19,828 nucleotides of DNA. Source: DATKCN01 sp035513175 (GTDB taxonomy: Bacteria; Chloroflexota; Chloroflexia; Thermomicrobiales; CFX8). The stretch spans positions 1 to 19,828 of the forward strand of contig DATKCN010000378.1 of NCBI GenBank assembly GCA_035513175.1. The letters run 5' to 3'. Shown here in pieces: positions 7,229 through 17,922 of the stretch. The notes beneath the pieces are model-generated. The model saw only the letters and a program-made list of their open reading frames with translations. It was not told the origin of the DNA and did not search any database. The number at the start of each line of letters is the position of its first letter. The first letter of the stretch is position 1. The translations under genes and the position numbers were made by a program.

Positions 7229-8548
7229 CTACACATAGGCGATGTCAGCGCCGAGCGACGCAAACTTGGAGACGATGTCCTCGTAGCCTCGGCGGACGTG
7301 CTGGATCTCCGACACGCGACTCTCGCCATGGGCGATCAGCCCGGCCAGGATCAGGCAGGCGCCGGACCGAATGTCCAATGCGCGCACGTCGGCCCCGATC
7401 AGACGCGTCGGTCCGCTGAAGCGCGCCTCCTGGCTGTTCTTCAAATGGACGTCGGCGCCCATCTTGACCAGCTCGTCGACGTAGCGCAGCCGGTCGTTGA
7501 ACACGCGCTCGAAGATGCGGCTCGTTCCCTCCGCCTGCGTCAGCAACACGGCGAACGCGGCCTGCAGGTCTGTCGGGAAGCCTGGGAACGGCAACGCCTG
7601 AATCTCGACCGCTTCCAGCTTCCTGCCGGAGCGCACCAGCATCGAGCCCTCGCTCCACCAGACCTCGGCGCCGGCTTCCCGCAGCTTGTACGTCAGCGGC
7701 AGCATGTCGCGCTCATTGACCTGCTCCAGGACGACCTCGCCGCCGGTGATCACGGCGCCGATGGCAAAGGTGCCGGCCTCCAGCCGGTCCGGGAGAATCG
7801 CCGTGTGGAAGCCGTGCAGCCGCTCGACGCCGGTGACGCGGATGTGCGGCGTGCCGACCCCCTCGATGCGCGCTCCCATGTCCCGCAGCATGTTACCGAG
7901 CGCAATGATTTCTGGCTCCGACGCGGCGTTGACGATGGTCGTCATGCCCCGCGCCAGCGAGGCGGCCATCAGCAGGTTCTCTGTGCCGGTATGGCTGGGA
8001 TAGTCCATGTAGATGTCCGCGCCTTCGAGGCGGGACGCGCGCATCTCATAAAAGCCGTCGCCGACGTGGACCGTCGCGCCCATGCGCTTGAAGCCCCGCA
8101 CATCGACATCGACCGGGCGGCTGCCGAGCTTGCAGCCACCAGGCGCGGGAGTCGACATCTCGCCGGTGCGGGCCAGAATCGGACCGGACACCAGAAACGA
8201 GGCGCGCATGCGCTCGACCAGCTCCGCCGGGGCGCAACGCTCGGTGATCTCACGCGCATGGATCGTGACGCGGTGCTGCGCGGCGTCGAAGGTGACTTCC
8301 GCGCCGATCTGGCGTAGCAGCTGAACCATCACGAAGATGTCTTCGAGGACGGGGACATTCTCCAGGATGCACGGCTCGTCAGTCAGCAACGCGGCGGCCA
8401 TCATCGGCAGGGCGGCGTTCTTGGCTCCGCCGATGCGTAGCGGGCCGGACAGCGCCGATCCGCCGCGCGTCACGATGCGAGACGGAACGCTGTCGGAGCC
8501 TGTATCGATGCCTTCTATCTCGCGCGTAATCGGGCGTGCACCGTTCAT
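7229..8548 (-). CDS. murA: UDP-N-acetylglucosamine 1-carboxyvinyltransferase
   Basis: A 439-residue enzyme that transfers enolpyruvate from PEP to UDP-GlcNAc, the first committed step of peptidoglycan synthesis, in the cytoplasm. Key residues are visible: Lys43-Asn44 in GGAKNAAL, Cys139 in APGGCKLGSRPVD (the PEP/fosfomycin-reactive cysteine), Arg144 and Asp327 in FPTDLQA (the general base). Cys rather than Asp at 139 predicts fosfomycin sensitivity. The N-terminus is about 20 residues longer than usual (family homology begins near SRIVTRGG), but GAGGAG six nt before the ATG at 8548 supports this start. It begins 36 bp after atpC and is probably the last gene of the ATP synthase transcript. 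Confidence 0.98.
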   Translation of the reverse strand: MNGARPITREIEGIDTGSDSVPSRIVTRGGSALSGPLRIGGAKNAALPMMAAALLTDEPCILENVPVLEDIFVMVQLLRQIGAEVTFDAAQHRVTIHAREITERCAPAELVERMRASFLVSGPILARTGEMSTPAPGGCKLGSRPVDVDVRGFKRMGATVHVGDGFYEMRASRLEGADIYMDYPSHTGTENLLMAASLARGMTTIVNAASEPEIIALGNMLRDMGARIEGVGTPHIRVTGVERLHGFHTAILPDRLEAGTFAIGAVITGGEVVLEQVNERDMLPLTYKLREAGAEVWWSEGSMLVRSGRKLEAVEIQALPFPGFPTDLQAAFAVLLTQAEGTSRIFERVFNDRLRYVDELVKMGADVHLKNSQEARFSGPTRLIGADVRALDIRSGACLILAGLIAHGESRVSEIQHVRRGYEDIVSKFASLGADIAYV

Positions 8549-8584
8549 CGACGGCTCCTCACACGTAGCGCGCGGATGGCGCGT

Positions 8585-9049
8585 CTACTCGGATTGACCG
8601 GGCGGCGCGCCGCCTCCGGGGCGAGCCCGCCCTCGCTGGCGGCGTTGCGCCACCCGCAGGCGCACGGCGGCACGCTGCAACGAGGCTTCCGCCGCCGACA
8701 GATCCGCGCCCGATCCCCGCTGGCTGATGCTGGCCTCCGCTCGCTGGCGGGCCGCCTCGGCGCGGGACGTGTCGATCTCCTCGACGCGCTCGGCGCTGTC
8801 GGCCAGCACGAGCACGCGGTTGTTGACGACTTCCAGAAAGCCACCGAAGACGACGAGCGATTGCTCGCTGGCTCCCTTGCGAATGCGCATTTCACCGGCG
8901 GAGAGCAGTGTGAAGAGCGCCGCGTGACGCGGCAGGATGCCGAGCTCGCCCTCGGCGCCTGGAGCGACGACCACGTCAACATCGCTCTCAGCGTACACGA
9001 CGCGCTCGCCGGTGACTACCTCGACGTTCAGCTTGGTTGGCCTGCTCAT
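8585..9049 (-). CDS. atpC: F1 ATP synthase epsilon subunit
   Basis: A 154-residue central-stalk subunit that couples gamma rotation to the c-ring and can inhibit ATP hydrolysis. The N-terminal beta-sandwich is clear: LNVEVVTGERVVY, the APGAEGELGILPRHA block (29-43) and GGFLEVVNNRVLVLADSAE. A helical C-terminal region follows, rich in Ala, Arg and Glu. The last 20 or so residues are an Arg/Gly/Pro-rich tail (GRARPGGGAPPG) beyond the usual end of the family. The ATG at 9049 has GGAGGT four nt upstream, a slightly tight spacing. It follows atpD after a 93-bp spacer that contains a tandem heptamer. Confidence 0.97.
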   Translation of the reverse strand: MSRPTKLNVEVVTGERVVYAESDVDVVVAPGAEGELGILPRHAALFTLLSAGEMRIRKGASEQSLVVFGGFLEVVNNRVLVLADSAERVEEIDTSRAEAARQRAEASISQRGSGADLSAAEASLQRAAVRLRVAQRRQRGRARPGGGAPPGQSE

Positions 9050-9064
9050 TGCACCTCCGGAGCC

Positions 9065-9092
9065 AGCGGTGAGCGGGTAGCGGGTAGCGGTG
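9065..9092. repeat. tandem heptamer, four units, in the atpD-atpC spacer
   Basis: Four head-to-tail 7-bp units run AGCGGTG, AGCGGGT, AGCGGGT, AGCGGTG on the plus strand; the outer two are identical and the inner two are identical. They lie 16 bp upstream of atpC with respect to transcription. Nothing similar was seen elsewhere in the window. Confidence 0.85.
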
Positions 9093-9142
9093 AGGGATCA
9101 CATGACGGGCACATCGTCGTCACCGCTCTCCGCAAACCGCTG

Positions 9143-10558
9143 CTAGGTTCCAGCCGCCATCGACTGGGCGCGCTCGACGGCCTGGTCGATCGTGCCAACC
9201 ATATAGAAGGCCTGCTCGGGCAACGTGTCGTGGCGGCCCTCGAGAATCTCACGGAAGCCGCGCACCGTCTCGTCACGGGTGACGTACTGGCCCGGCACGC
9301 CGGTGAACACCTCGGCGACGAAGTTCGGCTGCGACAGGAAGCGCTGGATGCGGCGCGCGCGCGCGACGGTCAGCTTGTCGTCCTCGCTCAGCTCCTCGAT
9401 GCCGAGGATGGCGATGATGTCCTGCAGGTCGCGGTAGCGCTGCAGCACGCGCTGCACCTCGCGGGCAACCCGGTAGTGCTCGTCGCCGACTATCAGAGGG
9501 TCGAGCGCGCGGGACGTGGACGACAGCGGGTCCACGGCCGGATACAGCCCCTGCTCGGCAATGGCGCGCTCCAGCGACACCGTCGCGTCGAGGTGAGCGA
9601 AGGTCGTGGCCGGGGCCGGGTCGGTGTAGTCGTCGGCGGGCACGTAGATGGCCTGCACCGACGTGATCGAGCCGGTCTTGGTCGACGTGATGCGCTCCTG
9701 CAGCTGGCCCATCTCCGTCGCCAGGGTCGGCTGGTAGCCCACGGCGCTCGGCATACGGCCCAGCAGCGCCGACACCTCGGAGCCCGCCTGCACGAAACGG
9801 AAGATGTTGTCGATGAACAGCAGCACGTCACGGCCCTCGTCACGGAAGTACTCCGCCATGGTCAGGCCCGAGAGGCCGACCCGCAGGCGCGCGCCAGGCG
9901 GCTCGTTCATCTGGCCGAAAACCATGGCCGTCTTGTCGATCACGCCGGACTCGTGCATCTCGCCATAGAGCTGCGTGCCCTCGCGGGTGCGCTCGCCCAC
10001 GCCGCAAAAGACGGAGTAGCCGCCGTGCTCGGCGGCGATGTTGCGGATCAGTTCCATGATGATGACGGTCTTGCCGACCCCCGCGCCACCGAAGATGCCG
10101 GTCTTGCCGCCCTTGGTGAAGGGGGCGATCAGGTCGACGACCTTGAGGCCGGTTTCGAAAATCTCGATCGTCGTCGACTGCTCGTTGAACTCGGGCGCCG
10201 GTCGGTGGATGCCGTAGGTCTGGGTGACGCCCGTCAGCTCCTTGCCGTCGATGGCCTCGCCGACGACGTTGAAGATGCGTCCCAGGGTGATGTCGCCGAC
10301 CGGGACCTGGATCGGCGCGCCGACATCGATGGCGTCCATGCCACGGCGCAGTCCGGCGGTGGTGGACATGGCGACACAACGCACCCAGTCGTTGCCGAGG
10401 TGTTGCTGCACTTCGAGAATGAGTTTGTGACCGTCGTCGAAGGTGATCTCGATCGCGTTATAGATCTCCGGAAGCTGTTCTGGGGGAAACTCGACGTCCA
10501 CGACGGCGCCCTGCACCTGGACGACCCTGCCGGTTGAGCCTCGTACTGCTACTGACAC
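9143..10558 (-). CDS. atpD: F1 ATP synthase beta subunit
   Basis: A 471-residue catalytic subunit of F1 that makes ATP from ADP and phosphate. Motifs are the P-loop GGAGVGKT (157-164), the catalytic Glu189 in GVGERTREG, Walker B VLLFID (245-250) and the C-terminal EELSEDDKL, the counterpart of the DELSEED lever that pushes gamma. Length is typical. The start is GTG at 10558, supported by AGGAG six nt upstream; homology to the N-terminal beta-barrel begins at residue 10. It follows atpG after 51 bp. Confidence 0.99.
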   Translation of the reverse strand: MSVAVRGSTGRVVQVQGAVVDVEFPPEQLPEIYNAIEITFDDGHKLILEVQQHLGNDWVRCVAMSTTAGLRRGMDAIDVGAPIQVPVGDITLGRIFNVVGEAIDGKELTGVTQTYGIHRPAPEFNEQSTTIEIFETGLKVVDLIAPFTKGGKTGIFGGAGVGKTVIIMELIRNIAAEHGGYSVFCGVGERTREGTQLYGEMHESGVIDKTAMVFGQMNEPPGARLRVGLSGLTMAEYFRDEGRDVLLFIDNIFRFVQAGSEVSALLGRMPSAVGYQPTLATEMGQLQERITSTKTGSITSVQAIYVPADDYTDPAPATTFAHLDATVSLERAIAEQGLYPAVDPLSSTSRALDPLIVGDEHYRVAREVQRVLQRYRDLQDIIAILGIEELSEDDKLTVARARRIQRFLSQPNFVAEVFTGVPGQYVTRDETVRGFREILEGRHDTLPEQAFYMVGTIDQAVERAQSMAAGT

Positions 10559-10609
10559 TGTTCTCTCCTATCCGCGTCGCCCTGTTGCGCGCCGTCGTGA
10601 CGTGTCCGC

Positions 10610-11479
10610 CTAGCCGAGCGCCGCGGCGCCGGCCGCGATCTCCGACACTTCGCGGGTGATCTGCGCCTGGCGTGCCTTGTTGAGCGACAGCGTCAGGTCG
10701 TTGATGAAATCGTTGGCATTGTCCGTTGCCGCGCGCATGGCGACCATGCGGGCCGAGTGCTCGCTGGCGATCGACTCCAGCAGCGCCTGGTAGACCTGCA
10801 CCTCGATGTAGCGTGGCAACAGCGCCTCCAGCACAGTGGCCGGGTCCGGCTCGAAGATGAAGTCGCGAATCTGCTCCTCCGCTTCCTCCTGCACCGGCGT
10901 CGTGATCGGCAGTAGCTGGAGCACCTCCGGCTGCTGGACGAGCGTATTGACGAATTTGGTGTAAATGAGATGGACCGCGTCGATGCGACCGGCCACAAAG
11001 TCCGCCGTCGCGATGTCGATTACCGGGCGCAACGCGTCGATCGACGGCGAATCCCCCAGCGCGCTGAACTCGGCGACGACGTTCTGTCCATAGCGGGTAA
11101 AGAAGTCGCGTCCCTTGCGGCCGACGGTCACCATATCCACTTCGCCGCCAGCCTCATCGCGGCTAAAGCGCAGGGCTCGCCGGATGACGTTGGTATTGAA
11201 GGCGCCAGCCAGGCCGCGGTCCGCGGTAACGAGCACGACGCCGACCCGCTGGATTGGGCGCTGCTGCAGCAACGGAAAGCCCTGGCTCTCCTCCGAGTCC
11301 CCCATGGCGGAGAGGCCGGCGATCATCAGCCGAATGCGCTCCGAGTAGGGCCGGGAGGCCCGGACCTGCTCCTGGGCACGGCGCATCTTGGCCGCCGAGA
11401 CCATCTCCATGGCGCGCGTGATCTGGGCCGTGTTGCGCACGGACCGGATTCGCCGCCTGATCTCACGTGGTGTCGCCAC
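10610..11479 (-). CDS. atpG: F1 ATP synthase gamma subunit
   Basis: A 289-residue rotor shaft of F1. The N-terminal helix is unmistakable (REIRRRIRSVRNTAQITRAM then EMVSAAKMRRAQ), as are VLVTADRGLAGAFN (82-95) and the C-terminal helix ATDNANDFINDLTLSLNKAR. The start is GTG at 11479 with GGAGG seven nt upstream. That ribosome site can pair with a segment just after the atpA stop (see the regulatory entry at 11485-11510), so its translation may depend on atpA translation. It follows atpA after 34 bp. Confidence 0.98.
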   Translation of the reverse strand: MATPREIRRRIRSVRNTAQITRAMEMVSAAKMRRAQEQVRASRPYSERIRLMIAGLSAMGDSEESQGFPLLQQRPIQRVGVVLVTADRGLAGAFNTNVIRRALRFSRDEAGGEVDMVTVGRKGRDFFTRYGQNVVAEFSALGDSPSIDALRPVIDIATADFVAGRIDAVHLIYTKFVNTLVQQPEVLQLLPITTPVQEEAEEQIRDFIFEPDPATVLEALLPRYIEVQVYQALLESIASEHSARMVAMRAATDNANDFINDLTLSLNKARQAQITREVSEIAAGAAALG

Positions 11480-11484
11480 TCGCT

Positions 11485-11510
11485 ATCCTCCCTCGGAACG
11501 CCGCGAGGAT
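11485..11510 (-). promoter_or_regulatory. alternative RNA stems covering the atpG ribosome site
   Basis: In the mRNA, AUCCUC (11510-11505), which begins 3 nt after the atpA stop codon, is the perfect complement of GAGGAU (11490-11485), which contains the atpG Shine-Dalgarno. A competing stem CCUCG (11508-11504) with CGAGG (11495-11491) would leave the Shine-Dalgarno free. A ribosome finishing atpA would cover the first arm. Confidence 0.45.
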
Positions 11511-11513
11511 CTA

Positions 11514-13043
<1,530 letters not shown>

Positions 13044-13057
13044 CTGGGCCTCCTGTG

Positions 13058-13076
13058 CCGCGCCGGAGTGGCGCGG
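13058..13076 (-). promoter_or_regulatory. stem-loop directly upstream of the atpA ribosome site
   Basis: CCGCGCC and GGCGCGG form a perfect 7-bp stem with a 5-nt loop (ACUCC in the mRNA). The stem ends 3 nt before the AGGAGG of atpA. It may keep the ribosome site exposed or act as an mRNA 5' stabiliser. Confidence 0.45.
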
Positions 13077-13138
13077 ATGCTACAAACCTCAACCGTTCGA
13101 ACGCGCGCGACGCCCTGCTGGACATCGGACGCGAGCCG

Positions 13139-13672
13139 TTACCGCGCCAACGCGGCCCGCATGTCTCGCAACCGGGAAATCACGCTGCCGTCTATGAGCT
13201 GATCGCCGATACGGGCGACGATGCCGCCGATCAGTTCCGGGTCAACCCGCGCCCGCAGCTCGATCTGCTTGCCAACCATGGCGGACAGCTGCCGCTCGAC
13301 GCTGGCCCGCTCCTCCGCGCTCATCTCGACTGCCGTCGTCACGTCCGCGATGGCAATGCCCCGCGCTTCGAGCAGCATGTCGCGGAAGACCTCGACCATG
13401 TCGGGCAGGACATCGAAGCGATGCCGCTGGATGAGCATGTACGCGAGGTTTCGGGCCAGCTCCTGCTCCGGCCTGGGCAGAAACTGGTCAATTGCCCGGC
13501 GCTTGGACTCGTCGGCCGCGTTCGGCCCGGTAAAGAACTCCCGGGAGACACGGTCGTCCGCGACTTCCGCCAGGGTCGTCAGGTCGGCCAGCCACTGATC
13601 GTGTGTGCCGGATTCGTTGGCGAGGTCGAACACCGCCTGCGCGTACCGCTTCGCTACACCGCGTATCGCCAT
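13139..13672 (-). CDS. atpH: F1 ATP synthase delta subunit (OSCP)
   Basis: A 177-residue peripheral-stalk subunit that joins b to the top of F1. The N-terminal helical part starts VAKRYAQAVFDLA (6-18), and the C-terminal part has the typical VTTAVEMSAEER strand-helix and DPELIGGIVARIGDQLIDGSV (142-162) signature. Length is normal. The ATG at 13672 has GGGAGG eight nt upstream, immediately preceded by the palindrome GCTGGCGCCAGC (13688-13699). It follows atpF after 36 bp. Confidence 0.97.
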   Translation of the reverse strand: MAIRGVAKRYAQAVFDLANESGTHDQWLADLTTLAEVADDRVSREFFTGPNAADESKRRAIDQFLPRPEQELARNLAYMLIQRHRFDVLPDMVEVFRDMLLEARGIAIADVTTAVEMSAEERASVERQLSAMVGKQIELRARVDPELIGGIVARIGDQLIDGSVISRLRDMRAALAR

Positions 13673-13708
13673 CGACGGTTCCTCCCAGCTGGCGCCAGCC
13701 CCTGCAAG

Positions 13709-14233
13709 CTACGCGCCCGACACCGGCGAGCTGCCGTTGCCGCGGCGCGCGCCCGCCTCGGCGAGCGCCTCTTCGATCAGGCGGGACTGCGTCTCGCGGT
13801 CGACGCTGGCCCGCACGATCTTGGTCGCGGCTGAGATCGCCAGATCCGCGATCTCCTGGCGCAGCTCGTTGCGCGCCTGTAGCGTCTCGGCGGCAATCGC
13901 CTCACGCGCCTTGACGATCATCTCGTCCGCCTGGACCTGCGCCTGCTCGCGGGAGCGGGCGATGTTCTGCTCGCTGACCTCGCGGGCGCGGGCGATCAGC
14001 GTCTGCGCCTCGCGCCGGGCCTCCTGCAGCACTTCCTCGTTCCGGGCCTGCGTCGCGGCCAACTCGCGCTCGACTCGCTGGGCGGCCTCGATGCTCTCCC
14101 GGATGCGATCCTGGCGGGTGTCGAGCATGCGGGTGATCGGACCCAGCGCGTACTTCCAGAACAGCCCGACAAACAGGAGAAACGCGATGAGCTGGACGAT
14201 GAGATTCGCCGCGTTAATGCCTAGTGCGTCCAT
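13709..14233 (-). CDS. atpF: Fo ATP synthase b subunit
   Basis: A 174-residue peripheral-stalk subunit with one N-terminal membrane helix (ANLIVQLIAFLLFVGLFWKY, about residues 8-27) and a long charged coiled coil (DTRQDRIRESIEAAQRVERE onward) reaching up to delta. The start chosen is ATG at 14233 (MDALGINAAN), with GAGAGG four nt upstream and the membrane helix at the usual distance. An upstream in-frame ATG at 14287 would add 18 residues, mostly Arg-rich and unlike the family, and is unlikely. It follows atpE after a 214-bp spacer rich in inverted repeats. Confidence 0.96.
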   Translation of the reverse strand: MDALGINAANLIVQLIAFLLFVGLFWKYALGPITRMLDTRQDRIRESIEAAQRVERELAATQARNEEVLQEARREAQTLIARAREVSEQNIARSREQAQVQADEMIVKAREAIAAETLQARNELRQEIADLAISAATKIVRASVDRETQSRLIEEALAEAGARRGNGSSPVSGA

Positions 14234-14322
14234 ACGCCCTCTCAACCTGTGCCTGCATGGCCTGAGCCTCGTGCCGGCCGTCGTCAACCGGCGCTACCGC
14301 CCGGCTTCGCCTGATCAACGCG

Positions 14323-14370
14323 CGTCCGCCCCGCGGTCCGCTGCTGCTGGCGGACGACCCGCGCGGGGCG
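14323..14370 (-). promoter_or_regulatory. mutually exclusive inverted repeats in the atpE-atpF spacer
   Basis: CGTCCGCC (14323-14330) pairs with GGCGGACG (14349-14356), 8 bp. CGCCCCGCG (14327-14335) pairs with CGCGGGGCG (14362-14370), 9 bp. The arms share 14327-14330, so only one stem can form at a time. A further short hairpin, CCGGC/GCCGG (14431-14445), follows directly after the atpE stop. Confidence 0.45.
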
Positions 14371-14447
14371 CACTGGCGGCCCAGAGCCTGCCGGAAGCCG
14401 CGCCGGATCGCAGCGCCACGTCTGCCGGAGCCGGCGATAGGCCGGAC

Positions 14448-14699
14448 CTACACGAACTTGATGATGATCGCGATAACGAACGCGTAGATCGCGACCGCCT
14501 CGGCCAGGCCGGCGCCGATGATCATCGTGGTGCGAATGTCTCCCACCGCCTCGGGATTCCGTCCGAGCGCCTCAACCGCCTTGCCGACCGCGAAGCCGAT
14601 TCCGATGCCTGGGCCGATCGCGCCGAGGCCGATCGCCAGCGCGGCTCCGATTAAGCGCGCGGCGTCAATTCCGTCGGCTCCAGTCATGCCACCGAACAT
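14448..14699 (-). CDS. atpE: Fo ATP synthase c subunit
   Basis: An 83-residue membrane hairpin forming the rotor ring. Helix 1 carries the glycine motif AIGLGAIGPGIGIGFAVGKA (about 22-41), the polar loop is RNPE (47-50), and helix 2 carries the ion-binding Glu67 in AGLAEAVAIY. Sodium-type rings have Gln in the GxGQG position and Ser or Thr after the Glu; here these are Ile34 and Ala68, so proton coupling is expected. The ATG at 14699 has AGGAGG about seven nt upstream, preceded by a small CUCC-loop hairpin (14715-14728). It follows atpB after 143 bp. The spacing on both sides and the structures fit separate control of this high-copy subunit. Confidence 0.98.
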   Translation of the reverse strand: MFGGMTGADGIDAARLIGAALAIGLGAIGPGIGIGFAVGKAVEALGRNPEAVGDIRTTMIIGAGLAEAVAIYAFVIAIIIKFV

Positions 14700-14714
14700 C
14701 CTGCGTCCTCCTCT

Positions 14715-14728
14715 CGCCGGGAGCGGCG
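14715..14728 (-). promoter_or_regulatory. stem-loop directly upstream of the atpE ribosome site
   Basis: CGCCG and CGGCG form a 5-bp stem with a CUCC tetraloop in the mRNA, ending 2 nt before the AGGAGG of atpE. The layout resembles the hairpin before atpA at 13058-13076. Confidence 0.35.
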
Positions 14729-14842
14729 CCTGCCGCCACGGCTTTGCGAATTACCCGAGGCTCCCCACGCGGGGCGCCGTCCGCCATTTTCCCCACTGGG
14801 CCATCCGGCCCTTAAGACGCTTCGTCATGTCACCAGCGCGGG

Positions 14843-15793
14843 CTAGTGGCTCGCGCCCGATGGCGCGGCCCGCGGGACCGTGTCGTCGTGCGCGACCTCG
14901 TGATTGCCGTCCAGGGTTTGACCGTGGTCGTCGTGACCGGCCGTCGCGAGCGCAATGTAGATGAGGGTCAACAGCGCGAACACGAGCGCCTGAATAAAGC
15001 CGAACAGCACCTCCAGGAAGAGGAAGGCCGTCGGCAACGCGAATAGTGGGAATACAAGAAAGTAGGTCTTCTTCAGCAGCGCGGTCGACATCGTCACCAT
15101 CAGCGCGATGAGCACCTCGCCGGCGAAGATATTGCCGAAGAGTCGGAAGGATAGCGACACGATGCGCGAGATTTCCGAGATGAGCTCGATCGGGAACATG
15201 AACCATGGATCGCCCATGTGCTTGATGCGGCCCCACACGCCAAAGGTGGCCACGCCGGCGAACTGCACCACGGTGAAGGTGATCAGCGCCATCGCCAGCG
15301 TCATGTTCAGGTCCGCGTTCGGCGCGCGCAGGATCGGCGGCGGCACGTGATGCGCTTCCTCTTCCTCCGCCTGAGGCGCCACGACGATGTCCGAGCCGGG
15401 CTGGCTGATGGAAGCCACGACGAGCGCGGCGGCGTCGGGCTGATGCTCGCGTTCCCAATAGATGGTGCCGACTCCGGGGAGCAGGCCCGAGTAGTTTGCG
15501 ACGATGATGAAGATGAAGAGCGCGCCAATCAGCGGGAAGATGCGGCGCCCGACCCGCTTGCCGGCAGTGGCTTCGACGAGGCCGAGAAGGAACTCCGCCA
15601 CCATCTCGAAGATGCTCTGCCCGCGGCTCGGGATGACGGTTGCTCCGCGGGCAATGATCGCCCCGCCAATGATGAGGAAGGCCATGACGACCAGCATCAT
15701 GAGGAATGAGTTGGTGAAGTTGAAGGTCCCCAGCGGTCCGAGGCCGATCTCGAAGAGCGACTCCGCCTCAATGGATACGTGGAGGTCGTCCAA
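14843..15793 (-). CDS. atpB: Fo ATP synthase a subunit
   Basis: A 316-residue stator membrane subunit that forms the proton half-channels. The essential arginine is Arg217 in SLSFRLFGNIFAGE (213-226), and Gln268 in FGFIQALVFALLTLIYIAL corresponds to the conserved Gln of the last helix. Five or six hydrophobic helices are visible. Two differences from short bacterial forms are a loop of about 45 residues (113-157) with a run of Glu and His before the NADLNMT helix, and a His/Asp-rich C-terminal tail. The start is TTG at 15793, with GAGGGGG seven nt upstream. It follows the AtpI/Z gene after 18 bp. Confidence 0.97.
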   Translation of the reverse strand: MDDLHVSIEAESLFEIGLGPLGTFNFTNSFLMMLVVMAFLIIGGAIIARGATVIPSRGQSIFEMVAEFLLGLVEATAGKRVGRRIFPLIGALFIFIIVANYSGLLPGVGTIYWEREHQPDAAALVVASISQPGSDIVVAPQAEEEEAHHVPPPILRAPNADLNMTLAMALITFTVVQFAGVATFGVWGRIKHMGDPWFMFPIELISEISRIVSLSFRLFGNIFAGEVLIALMVTMSTALLKKTYFLVFPLFALPTAFLFLEVLFGFIQALVFALLTLIYIALATAGHDDHGQTLDGNHEVAHDDTVPRAAPSGASH

Positions 15794-15811
15794 ATCCCTG
15801 CCCCCTCGTCG

Positions 15812-16129
15812 CTAGGTCGCGCCATCCCCCTGGCACGGCCGCGAGCCGTTTTCCCCATCGGAGGATTGAGCGGGTCGGTCCTTGCGCAGCTTGACCACCC
15901 CGCGCGCCGGGCTCCCCAGCACGGCCAGCTCGTAGAGCGAATAGCCTGCCGCCATGAGCCCCAGCATCATTCCGCTCAATGTAAAAATCGGCGATGTTTC
16001 CAGCCACCGATCGAGCAGAATTCCGCCCCCGATACACAGCAAAAGACTGACCACGACTGTGCATCCGATGCCGGATGCCGCTCCAACCGCTTGCCAGTCT
16101 CTGCGTGTGCCACCCAGCGGGTTCTCCAA
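15812..16129 (-). CDS. AtpI/AtpZ-family ATP synthase accessory membrane protein
   Basis: A small protein with two membrane helices (GIGCTVVVSLLLCIGGGILL, then FTLSGMMLGLMAAGYSLYEL) separated by DRWLETSP, the pattern of the AtpZ/AtpI family that sits first in atp operons and is linked to c-ring assembly and Mg2+ or Ca2+ handling. A highly charged C-terminal tail follows. Start choice: an in-frame GTG at 16147 would add six residues but has no usable ribosome site and would lie at the predicted transcript start. TTG at 16129 has GGAG five nt upstream and gives 105 residues, so I prefer it. Family membership is well supported; whether it is AtpI or AtpZ is not settled. Confidence 0.85.
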   Translation of the reverse strand: MENPLGGTRRDWQAVGAASGIGCTVVVSLLLCIGGGILLDRWLETSPIFTLSGMMLGLMAAGYSLYELAVLGSPARGVVKLRKDRPAQSSDGENGSRPCQGDGAT

Positions 16130-16156
16130 CTGAGCTCCGCCCCTCACACTCCGTGC

Positions 16157-16165
16157 ATTGTATCA
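16157..16165 (-). promoter_or_regulatory. extended -10 promoter of the atp operon
   Basis: On the minus strand TGATACAAT is an extended -10 (TGn plus TACAAT, one mismatch from TATAAT). No -35 match is visible. The start of transcription would be near 16150, giving a leader of only about 20 nt before the TTG start of the AtpI/Z gene. It is the only good -10 in the 70-bp pyrG-atp spacer. Confidence 0.55.
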
Positions 16166-16186
16166 CAATCTTTTAGCAGCGGGCCG

Positions 16187-16217
16187 AGGGCCGAGAAGAG
16201 ATCAACTAACCTCGGCC

Positions 16218-16219
<2 letters not shown>
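16187..16219 (-). terminator. inverted repeat at the end of pyrG, possible terminator
   Basis: AGGGCCGAG (16187-16195) and CTCGGCCCT (16211-16219) form a perfect 9-bp stem with a 15-nt loop, overlapping the pyrG stop codon. A second copy GGGCCGAG (16181-16188) can pair with the same arm. No U-tract follows on the minus strand, so termination is uncertain; a processing or regulatory site is possible. Confidence 0.35.
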
Positions 16220-17882
<1,663 letters not shown>

Positions 17883-17922
17883 TCTCGTCCTCCCACACGC
17901 GGACTCGGACCGCGCTTGTCAA

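Noticed and set aside
5838..8317. Plus-strand open frames opposite mreB, the nitroreductase gene and murA
   Set aside because: The minus-strand genes are certain, and the antisense frames show only the mirrored codon bias of those genes.
9050..9142. atpD-atpC spacer as a CRISPR or mobile-element trace
   Set aside because: The repeats are only 7 bp, directly adjacent with no spacers, and there are no flanking inverted repeats or cas or transposase genes.
8576..10537. Long plus-strand open frame opposite atpC and atpD
   Set aside because: It lies antisense to two certain genes, its protein is low-complexity Arg/His/Asp-rich, and no family motif is visible. Such frames are expected in GC-rich coding DNA.
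14234..14287. Longer atpF start at 14287
   Set aside because: The 18 added residues are Arg-rich and unlike b-subunit N-termini, and the ATG at 14233 has a ribosome site.
17917..17922. TTGACA upstream of pyrG as a promoter -35
   Set aside because: No AT-rich -10 follows at 16-18 bp, and a transcript from it would begin on the pyrG ribosome site.
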